Assembly (NCBI GenBank): GCA_905373565.1
Contig: CAJPTT010000049.1
Span: 1 to 10,279 of the forward strand
From: an uncultured Treponema sp.
GTDB taxonomy: Bacteria; Spirochaetota; Spirochaetia; Treponematales; Treponemataceae
DNA length: 10,279 bases
Direction of reading: 5' to 3'
Shown: positions 5,655-10,279 of the stretch, piece by piece
Layout of the letters: every line of letters starts with the position of its first letter
Position numbering within the stretch: the stretch's first letter is position 1
Notes under the pieces: generated by a model
Databases searched by the model: none
Seen by the model: the letters and a program-made list of their open reading frames with translations, nothing else
Told to the model about the DNA's origin: nothing
Made by a program: the position numbers and the translations under genes

Positions 5655-7148
5655 TTACTCTTCCCAATCCATAGCGCGTGTTATCGCCTTTTGCCAACCG
5701 GCATAGCGCTGTGTCCGCGCCGCTTCGTCCATTTGAACGGTGAATGCACGGTCTACTGCCCAGTTGCGTTTAATTTCTTCCATATCTTTCCAGAAGCCGA
5801 CTGCGAGTCCCGCCAAGTACGCGGCGCCAAGCGCGGTTGTTTCCAGCACCTGAGGGCGATGTACCGGTACATTCAAAATATCGGCTTGGAACTGCATCAA
5901 AAAATTATTGACCGCCGCGCCTCCATCTACTTTCAACGCCTTGAGCGTAATGCCGGAATCTTTTTCCATTGCGGAGAGGACATCCCGTGTCCCATAGGCA
6001 ATCGATTCAAGGGTGGCGCGGACAATGTGTTCACGCTTGGTGCCGCGGCTTAAACCCACAATCGCACCCCGCGCATACATATCCCAATACGGAGCGCCGA
6101 GACCGGTAAAGGCGGGCACAACGTATACGCCGTTGGTATCTTCTACCCGCTCTGCGTAATACTCCGTTTCTGCAGCGTCGTACACCAGTCTTAACTGATC
6201 CCGCAGCCATTGCACGGCTGCTCCCGCTACAAAGATGCTTCCTTCAAGCGCATAAGTTACCGTGTCTCCGATGCCCCATGCGATGGTCGTTAACAGTCCG
6301 TTCTTGGAGATAATCGGTGCGGTGCCGGTGTTCATCAGCATAAAGCAGCCGGTACCGTAAGTATTTTTCGCCATGCCCGCTTCGAAGCACGCCTGTCCGA
6401 ACAGCGCCGCCTGCTGATCTCCCGCGGCTCCTGCAATGGGAATATCCGCGCCGCCGAAGGTGCGTTCATCGGTTTTACCGTACACGCAGCTCGACGGTTT
6501 TACCTCCGGCAGCATCGAACGCGGAATATTCAGTTCCGTAAGAATTTCATCATCCCATTGCAGGGTGTTGATGTTGAACAGCATGGTGCGTGAGGCATTG
6601 CTGTAGTCGGTAACGTGTACCTTGCCGCGGGTTAAATTCCAGATAAGCCACGTGTCGATATTCCCGAACAGCAGCTCGCCCCGTTCCGCCCGCTCTCTGG
6701 CTCCCGCAACATTATCAAGTATCCATTTTATTTTCGTGCCGGAAAAATAGGCGTCGATAATCAGGCCTGTCTTTTTCCGTATCGTATCCGTCCATCCCTT
6801 TGCTTTGAGTTCATCACAGATTGAAGCGGTACGGCGGCACTGCCACACAATCGCATTGTATACGGGCTTTCCGGTATTCTTATCCCACACGACGGTGGTT
6901 TCCCGCTGGTTGGTAATCCCTATTGCCGCGACCTCATCGGGGCGCGTTCCGGTTTCTTCCAATACCTGCCGGGCAACACCGCTCTGTGTCCCCCAAATTT
7001 CCATAGCATCGTGTTCCACCCATCCGGACTTAGGAAAAATCTGAGTAAACTCTTGTTGTGCCGTAGCGATAATCGTACCGGCTTTATCAAATAAAATAGC
7101 ACGGGAACTCGTTGTCCCCTGATCGAATGATAAAATATATTTTTTCAT
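5655..7148 (-). CDS. glpK: Glycerol kinase
   Basis: This 497-residue enzyme of the FGGY carbohydrate kinase family is full length. It phosphorylates glycerol with ATP to sn-glycerol-3-phosphate in the cytoplasm. The N-terminal phosphate-binding loop is DQGTTSSR (9-16). The glycerol contacts known from the E. coli enzyme are conserved as R82-E83, W102, Y134 and D244 (GAAGDQQAALFG). The C-terminal ATP-site segment KVDGGAAVNNF is near residue 410. The position of the regulatory histidine phosphorylated by HPr in Gram-positive enzymes is Thr (about residue 230), so PTS control of that kind is not expected. The ATG at 7148 is certain: an in-frame TAG lies four codons upstream and MKKYILSFDQGTTSS matches the family start. 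No Shine-Dalgarno precedes it; the promoter abuts the ATG. No glpF transporter gene is in the window. Confidence 0.97.
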   Translation of the reverse strand: MKKYILSFDQGTTSSRAILFDKAGTIIATAQQEFTQIFPKSGWVEHDAMEIWGTQSGVARQVLEETGTRPDEVAAIGITNQRETTVVWDKNTGKPVYNAIVWQCRRTASICDELKAKGWTDTIRKKTGLIIDAYFSGTKIKWILDNVAGARERAERGELLFGNIDTWLIWNLTRGKVHVTDYSNASRTMLFNINTLQWDDEILTELNIPRSMLPEVKPSSCVYGKTDERTFGGADIPIAGAAGDQQAALFGQACFEAGMAKNTYGTGCFMLMNTGTAPIISKNGLLTTIAWGIGDTVTYALEGSIFVAGAAVQWLRDQLRLVYDAAETEYYAERVEDTNGVYVVPAFTGLGAPYWDMYARGAIVGLSRGTKREHIVRATLESIAYGTRDVLSAMEKDSGITLKALKVDGGAAVNNFLMQFQADILNVPVHRPQVLETTALGAAYLAGLAVGFWKDMEEIKRNWAVDRAFTVQMDEAARTQRYAGWQKAITRAMDWEE

Positions 7149-7156
7149 ACTATAAT

Positions 7157-7185
7157 ACTATAAAGCGGTTCAGACAATTATGCAA
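7157..7185 (-). promoter_or_regulatory. glpK promoter, probably giving a leaderless mRNA
   Basis: On the minus strand TTGCAT (7180-7185) is followed after 17 nt by TATAGT (7157-7162). Only eight bases separate the -10 box from the glpK ATG, so the expected transcription start falls at or next to the A of the start codon. The lack of any Shine-Dalgarno sequence fits a leaderless transcript. Confidence 0.55.
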
Positions 7186-7227
7186 GTTCAAGGCCGAAGG
7201 GAAACGCATCTGGTAGTTTTTTCATAT

Positions 7228-7243
7228 CCGCCACGGACGGCGG
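7228..7243. repeat. Short G+C-rich hairpin between glpK and the nicotinamidase gene
   Basis: CCGCC (7228-7232) and GGCGG (7239-7243) can pair around a 6-nt loop. It lies between two divergent promoters with no T run, so it is not a terminator. A regulator site is possible but unsupported. Confidence 0.3.
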
Positions 7244-7286
7244 TGATACTAATCAGCAGCAGAATATGCCTGATGCATTTGCCCGT

Positions 7287-7315
7287 TTGCCGGAAAAAGA
7301 AATAAATGATATAAC
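7287..7315 (+). promoter_or_regulatory. Extended -10 promoter for the nicotinamidase gene
   Basis: TTGCCG (7287-7292) and TATAAC (7310-7315) are separated by 17 nt, and TGA directly before the -10 gives an extended -10 element. The leader would be about 57 nt and ends with GGAGG at 7367-7371. Confidence 0.6.
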
Positions 7316-7378
7316 GTCATATATGGAAATGTATACCATGAGTAAATGTGAGAGCGTGAAATAGATGGAGGTTGTTTT

Positions 7379-7903
7379 ATGACTGATGTGTTGGCGGTTA
7401 TCGATATGCAGAATGATTTTGTCAGCGGAAGTTTGGGTACAAAAGAAGCGCAGGCGATTGTGCAAAATGCCGTAAAAAAGATTGAGACCTTTAAGGGGCA
7501 CATTGTCTTTACGCAGGATACACACCCAAGTTCTTATTTGCAATCTCAAGAAGGAACGTTTTTACCTGTTCAGCATTGCATAAAAAACACGGAAGGGTGG
7601 GAACTTGTTGCTCCGGTAAAAAAGCTCATGACCGATCAAGTCTATGAAAAGCCGACCTTCGGTTCACTTTCGCTGGCGGAAGCCTTAAAAACTTTAAATG
7701 AAAAAACACCGATTCATTCTATTACATTGATAGGATTGTGCACGGACATTTGTGTTGTGTCGAATGCGCTGTTGTTAAAAGCCTTTTTTCCCGAAGTCCC
7801 CATTCATGTCGATGCCGCTTGCTGTGCGGGAACAACTCCCGAAAATCACAAGGCGGCGTTGCAGGTTATGAGGATGTGTCAAATTATTATCGAAAATGAA
7901 TAG
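7379..7903 (+). CDS. pncA: Nicotinamidase / isochorismatase-family cysteine hydrolase
   Basis: This 174-residue cytoplasmic enzyme probably hydrolyses nicotinamide to nicotinate and ammonia for NAD salvage. The family triad is visible: Asp9 in VIDMQNDF, Lys91 in YEKPTFG, and Cys125 in GLCTDICV. The metal-site residues known from PncA correspond to Asp47 and His49 in QDTHP, with His66 as a likely third ligand. The length is slightly short, as in compact bacterial members. GGAGG seven bases before the ATG fixes the start, and an extended -10 promoter lies upstream. The endonuclease III gene begins 18 nt after its stop, so the two are probably co-transcribed. The substrate could differ within this family; the metal ligands and active site favour nicotinamidase. 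Confidence 0.85.
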   Translation: MTDVLAVIDMQNDFVSGSLGTKEAQAIVQNAVKKIETFKGHIVFTQDTHPSSYLQSQEGTFLPVQHCIKNTEGWELVAPVKKLMTDQVYEKPTFGSLSLAEALKTLNEKTPIHSITLIGLCTDICVVSNALLLKAFFPEVPIHVDAACCAGTTPENHKAALQVMRMCQIIIENE

Positions 7904-7921
7904 CCGAGACTGAATAAGATT

Positions 7922-8575
7922 ATGGATTCTACGATACGATTGCTTCCCGCTGATGCGGTGTACACGGTGTATGAACGGCTGCGGCTGGAAAATCCCAATC
8001 CGCGAAGCGAGTTGCATTGGAAAAATGTCTATACGCTGCTGGTTGCCGTGGTGCTTTCCGCGCAGGCGACCGATGTTGGGGTAAATAAAGCGACTGCGCC
8101 TCTTTTTGAAAAAGTCGATACGCCGGAACAAATGCTTGCGCTCGGCGAAGAAGGTTTGAAAGGCTATATCAATTCCATCAATTTATATCCGACAAAGGCG
8201 AAACGGATTATCGCGCTCAGTAAAATCTTGATAGACCAATATCATTCTGAGGTACCGCATGACCGTACCGCCTTGGAAAGCCTCCCGGGTGTCGGGCGGA
8301 AAACGGCGAATGTTGTGCTGAACGTAGGTTTCGGCGAACCTGCAATAGCGGTTGACACGCATATCCTGCGTACTGCCCCTCGTATCGGGCTGTCGCAAGG
8401 AACAACACCGCTGGAAGTAGAACAAGATTTACTGCGCATAACGCCCGAAGAATTTTTGCTGGATGCCCATCATTGGATACTATTGCACGGCAGGTATATT
8501 TGTAAAGCCCGTAATCCCGACTGTGCAGGATGTAGTCTCAATGATATATGCTTAAAAAACGGAGTAGCTGTTTAA
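7922..8575 (+). CDS. nth: Endonuclease III (DNA glycosylase / AP lyase)
   Basis: This 217-residue base-excision repair enzyme removes oxidised pyrimidines and cleaves the abasic site. The helix-hairpin-helix is at about 118-134 (LESLPGVGRKTANVVLN), with catalytic Lys127 and Asp145 (AVDTH) spaced 18 residues apart as in E. coli Nth. The [4Fe-4S] loop is complete at the C-terminus: C-x6-C-x2-C-x5-C in the segment beginning CKARNPDC. After VDTH the usual RVxNR segment reads LRTAPRIGL, with Pro replacing a well-conserved Asn. This is probably tolerated, since all catalytic and cluster residues are intact. The start at 7922 has no good Shine-Dalgarno. An in-frame TAG upstream rules out a longer protein, and coupling to the preceding gene 18 nt away may aid translation. 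Confidence 0.95.
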   Translation: MDSTIRLLPADAVYTVYERLRLENPNPRSELHWKNVYTLLVAVVLSAQATDVGVNKATAPLFEKVDTPEQMLALGEEGLKGYINSINLYPTKAKRIIALSKILIDQYHSEVPHDRTALESLPGVGRKTANVVLNVGFGEPAIAVDTHILRTAPRIGLSQGTTPLEVEQDLLRITPEEFLLDAHHWILLHGRYICKARNPDCAGCSLNDICLKNGVAV

Positions 8576-8583
8576 CGTTTTTT
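8554..8583 (+). terminator. Weak candidate terminator at the end of nth
   Basis: AAAAAACG (8554-8561) can pair with CGTTTTTT (8576-8583) around a 14-nt loop, and the T tract follows the nth stop immediately. The stem is almost all A-T, so it is not a strong factor-independent terminator. Confidence 0.3.
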
Positions 8584-8810
8584 TTGCTTGAATGTAAAGG
8601 TTGTTGCGAAAATTATCCCCCGATGTAAAAAATCTTGACCCTGCAAAAAAGCGCTTGAGTATGTAAAGGAACCGGCTGTCTTTTTTAACTGCGGTTGGGA
8701 CGATATTTTAAAGCTAACGTAAGAGAGGGAAATGGTGTCGCTGTAAGCAATATTATTCTGAGATATGACCGATGATGCATATGCAAATGTTATCTGCAAA
8801 TAACCCAGCT
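8572..8810 (-). pseudogene. Possible remnant of a beta-rich protein C-terminus
   Basis: The minus strand is open for about 75-80 codons after an in-frame TGA at about 8815, with no ATG start; the nearest start is a TTG at 8799 lacking a ribosome binding site. The translation alternates hydrophobic and polar residues (GYLQITFAYASSV, DTISLSYVSFKIS, GIIFATTFTF), as in outer-membrane beta-barrel strands, and ends soon after an aromatic-rich FTF. It may be the surviving 3' end of a decayed gene. It overlaps the nth end by four bases. Chance openness is a real alternative. Confidence 0.25.
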
Positions 8811-8881
8811 GCCCTCATTCCTGTTTTAAACATCGATACGGATTGAGAGTTCCCATTCTCATATATAGGATCAGCTAAAGA

Positions 8882-8911
8882 TTGACATGCGTAAACATCT
8901 CCGTATATACT
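8882..8911 (+). promoter_or_regulatory. vapBC promoter
   Basis: TTGACA (8882-8887) is a perfect -35. The -10 reads TATATA (8904-8909, 16-nt spacer) or TATACT (8906-8911, 18-nt spacer). Both lie inside the palindrome at 8899-8926, so a bound repressor would block RNA polymerase. Confidence 0.75.
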
Positions 8912-8926
8912 ATCATATATACGGAG
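8899..8926. promoter_or_regulatory. Palindromic VapBC operator
   Basis: CTCCGTATATA (8899-8909) and TATATACGGAG (8916-8926) are exact reverse complements around a 6-nt centre. The palindrome covers the -10 box and runs into the vapB Shine-Dalgarno (GGAGG, 8923-8927). AbrB-type VapB antitoxins with VapC typically bind such palindromes in their own promoter, so autoregulation is inferred. Confidence 0.75.
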
Positions 8927-8933
8927 GGTTATT

Positions 8934-9164
8934 ATGGTTTGTGCAAAAGTCTTTATGAGTGGGAACAGTCAAGCGGTGAGGATTCCAAAAGAATTTCATA
9001 TTGACGATACAGAACTCTTTATCAAAAAGATTGGAACAACAATAATTTTGTATCCTCAAAATCGTCCCTGGGAAAATCTTAAAAAAAGTTTATCGGAATT
9101 CTCTGATGACTTTATGGCGGAAGGGAGAAATCAACCTTCATTGACAGAAAGAGACGCATTTTAA
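8934..9164 (+). CDS. vapB: VapB-type antitoxin (AbrB/SpoVT fold)
   Basis: This is a 76-residue antitoxin. Residues 1-45 form a SpoVT-AbrB swapped-hairpin DNA-binding domain (AKVFMSGNSQAVRIPKEF, then LFIKKIGTTIILYP), which dimerises and binds the operator. The acidic, flexible C-terminus (from about NRPWENLKKSL) should wrap the toxin active site. GGAGG six bases before the ATG and the consensus promoter fix the start. Its stop overlaps the vapC start by one base (TAATG), the usual translational coupling of these modules. The pair should repress its own promoter through the palindrome at 8899-8926. The family is clear; the cellular role (stability, stress, phage response) is not shown by the sequence. 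Confidence 0.9.
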   Translation: MVCAKVFMSGNSQAVRIPKEFHIDDTELFIKKIGTTIILYPQNRPWENLKKSLSEFSDDFMAEGRNQPSLTERDAF

Positions 9165-9565
9165 TGTATTTGCTGGATACGAATATTTGTATTTTTCTCA
9201 TTAAGAATACATTTCCCGTTCTCACTAAAAGGATTTTTGCGACAAGCGGTAATGATCTGTTTTTATCGTCTATTTCAATCGCTGAAATGGAATATGGCGC
9301 CTCAAAAAGTCAGAACAGAGAAAAAAATCGAAAGGCTTTATTAGACTTTTGTATTGATTTTAATATTCTTGATTTTACGGCAGAAGATACGGAGGCATAT
9401 GGTATAATCAGATCGTATCTTGAAAAAGAGGGGAGCGTTATCGGTCCGTATGATATGCAAATTGCAGCCCAAGCTATGACAAGAAATTTAATTGTTATAA
9501 CAAATAATTACGATGAGTTTGCTAGAATTCCCTGGATAAAAGTAGAAGATTGGACAAAGAAATAG
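9164..9565 (+). CDS. vapC: VapC-type PIN-domain toxin ribonuclease
   Basis: This 133-residue PIN-domain endoribonuclease is neutralised by the upstream antitoxin. The acidic metal-binding residues are Asp5 (YLLDTNICI), Glu41 (SISIAEMEYG) and Asp97 (GPYDMQIAAQA). The C-terminal segment VITNNYDEFARIPWIKVEDW matches the usual TNN-xx-EF-x-R..-L-x-x-E-D-W ending of the VapC/MvpT group, some of which cleave initiator tRNA. All catalytic positions are present and the length is normal, so the toxin is probably active. The ATG overlaps the vapB stop by one base. The exact RNA target is not predictable from the sequence alone. Confidence 0.92.
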   Translation: MYLLDTNICIFLIKNTFPVLTKRIFATSGNDLFLSSISIAEMEYGASKSQNREKNRKALLDFCIDFNILDFTAEDTEAYGIIRSYLEKEGSVIGPYDMQIAAQAMTRNLIVITNNYDEFARIPWIKVEDWTKK

Positions 9566-9637
9566 GACAAACCAAAACAGCCGATTCAATTTAACATTGT
9601 GGTGCAATATCTAACGGCTAGTGTTATGAGGAGTATT
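9566..9637. other. Intergenic stretch between vapC and the membrane-protein gene
   Basis: It contains ATTTAAC (9589-9595) and ATCTAAC (9608-9614), both matching the integron R'' consensus RYYYAAC, and a GTTATG at 9623-9628. A full attC pair with the right spacing could not be built. A short ATTG/CAAT inverted repeat lies at 9596-9608. The ribosome binding site of the next gene is at its right end. Confidence 0.3.
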
Positions 9638-10084
9638 ATGCGTTTTATAATCGAAACAAAAAAATCAAAAGATGAGATTCTTCAAATAATACGAGACAAT
9701 ACTTACATAAAAACTTCTGTATTTGATTTTCCCACAGGAGACAAATATTTTGAAGGGAGCGTATCTGAAAATTCATTTAAAATCTTTAGGCGTATACATT
9801 ATCGGAATTCATTTTTGCCGTTGATAATCGGAAGTATTGAAGCACATGAGTATGGTTCAACAATCAACATCAGAATGAGAATGGCTATCCCTGTTATCGT
9901 TTTTTTAGTTATATGGTTGACCGGCGTGCTTGCGGGATGCCTAATAGTTCCATTCGCCGGATTTCCTATGCCGGCCGCTTTAGTCCCTTATGCAATGCTT
10001 GTTTTTGGGATTTTGCTTGTCATAATCCCAAATAGAATTGAAGCTAAAAAGGCAAGAGAAAAGTTAGAAGAGCTTTTGAAATAA
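9638..10084 (+). CDS. Small two-helix membrane protein of unknown function
   Basis: This 148-residue protein has a soluble N-terminal part followed by two membrane segments, about residues 84-106 (IPVIVFLVIWLTGVLAG) and 112-131 (LVPYAMLVFGILLVII), and a basic-acidic C-terminal tail (EAKKAREKLEELLK). The soluble part contains FEGSVSENSFKIFRRIHYRNSFLP, which I recognise as a motif of a widespread hypothetical membrane-protein family with no known function. The start at 9638 is chosen for AGGAG at 9629-9633. The frame is open from a GTG at 9599, and an ATG at 9626 lies upstream but has no ribosome binding site. The gene is A+T-rich, like vapBC, and may share its accessory origin. It lies 72 nt past vapC and is not an obvious part of that module. 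Confidence 0.7.
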   Translation: MRFIIETKKSKDEILQIIRDNTYIKTSVFDFPTGDKYFEGSVSENSFKIFRRIHYRNSFLPLIIGSIEAHEYGSTINIRMRMAIPVIVFLVIWLTGVLAGCLIVPFAGFPMPAALVPYAMLVFGILLVIIPNRIEAKKAREKLEELLK

Positions 10085-10114
10085 GCTTAAAGAGATTCAT
10101 TTCTCAATTTAAGC
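10085..10114 (+). terminator. Hairpin directly after the membrane-protein stop
   Basis: GCTTAAA (10085-10091) pairs with TTTAAGC (10108-10114), and GAGA (10092-10095) with TCTC (10102-10105), leaving a 6-nt loop and a 2-nt bulge. It starts right after the TAA. The T tract that follows is short and interrupted, so termination efficiency is uncertain. Confidence 0.5.
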
Positions 10115-10254
10115 GATATTAATTTTCCTTGCAGATTTTTCTTTTCCGTGGTACAATTAATTATATCGAATTTATTGTTAAACAGATGTTTCAACCGCAT
10201 GTGCGATAAATTCATATAAGAGATCATTATTTTTATGGGGAAACGGAAAAATGC

Positions 10255-10279
10255 TTGACAAAATGAATAATAATAGTAT
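10255..10279 (+). promoter_or_regulatory. Promoter of a gene beyond the right edge
   Basis: TTGACA at 10255-10260 is a perfect -35. With a 17-nt spacer the -10 box would begin at 10278 and be cut by the window edge. TAGTAT at 10274-10279 would leave only 13 nt. The stretch from 10115 to here is A+T-rich and shows no gene. Confidence 0.45.

Larger units (their letters stand above)
8576..8933. other. 358-nt intergenic region between nth and vapB
   Basis: No intact gene is convincing. From left to right it holds the T tract after nth, a possible minus-strand gene remnant (8572-8810), and a possible plus-strand promoter TTGAGA (8843-8848)-17-TAGGAT (8866-8871). GAGA at 8845-8848 and TCTC at 8857-8860 form a small inverted repeat near it. 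The vapBC promoter and operator follow at 8882-8926. Confidence 0.5.

Noticed and set aside
7323..7364. 13-codon upstream ORF in the nicotinamidase leader (MEMYTMSKCESVK)
   Set aside because: No Shine-Dalgarno precedes it and no attenuator-like hairpin follows.
7249..7549. Two overlapping minus-strand frames of 84 and 98 codons near the nicotinamidase start
   Set aside because: They overlap a real promoter, ribosome site and coding start on the other strand, and their translations show no recognisable domain.
8183..8439. Three minus-strand frames inside nth
   Set aside because: They are antisense shadows of a fully intact endonuclease III gene.
1..10279. CRISPR array, tRNA, rRNA, transposase or integrase
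   Set aside because: No regularly spaced direct repeats, cloverleaf-like segments, rRNA-like stretches or mobile-element enzyme motifs were seen on either strand.

Overview
The window looks like part of a chromosome from an oral-type spirochaete, most likely a Treponema. This is an inference from the anaerobic glycerol catabolism genes, a lipoprotein with a loose spirochaete-style lipobox, and a moderate-G+C core mixed with A+T-rich accessory genes. Nothing in the sequence fixes the species.

Left flank (about 1-1680): two A+T-rich accessory genes on the minus strand. One encodes a SAP-domain protein (103-717). The other encodes an uncharacterised protein (869-1624) with a PD-(D/E)XK-like nuclease signature and a tandemly duplicated N-terminus. 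Related, partly palindromic elements lie at the 3' ends of both genes, which resembles an array of mobile gene cassettes. An integron attC site could not be demonstrated.

Centre (1682-7148): a minus-strand glycerol locus. glpK makes glycerol-3-phosphate. A GlpA-type FAD dehydrogenase with a C-terminal BFD-like iron-sulfur domain oxidises it to dihydroxyacetone phosphate. A partner pyridine-nucleotide/FAD oxidoreductase, 13 nt downstream of glpA, probably passes the electrons on. An unrelated lipoprotein gene and a 39-codon small ORF with its own promoter and ribosome binding site separate glpK from glpA. The glpK promoter is so close to the ATG that the mRNA is probably leaderless. The DUF1667 gene that often follows this oxidoreductase pair in anaerobes is not seen.

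Right part (7379-10279): on the plus strand, a nicotinamidase-family hydrolase and endonuclease III form a probable two-gene operon diverging from glpK. A 358-nt intergenic stretch with a possible gene remnant follows. Next comes a VapBC toxin-antitoxin module whose promoter carries a perfect 11+11 bp palindrome, then a small two-helix membrane protein. The window ends in the promoter of a gene beyond the edge.

No rRNA, tRNA, CRISPR array, transposase or integrase gene was seen.
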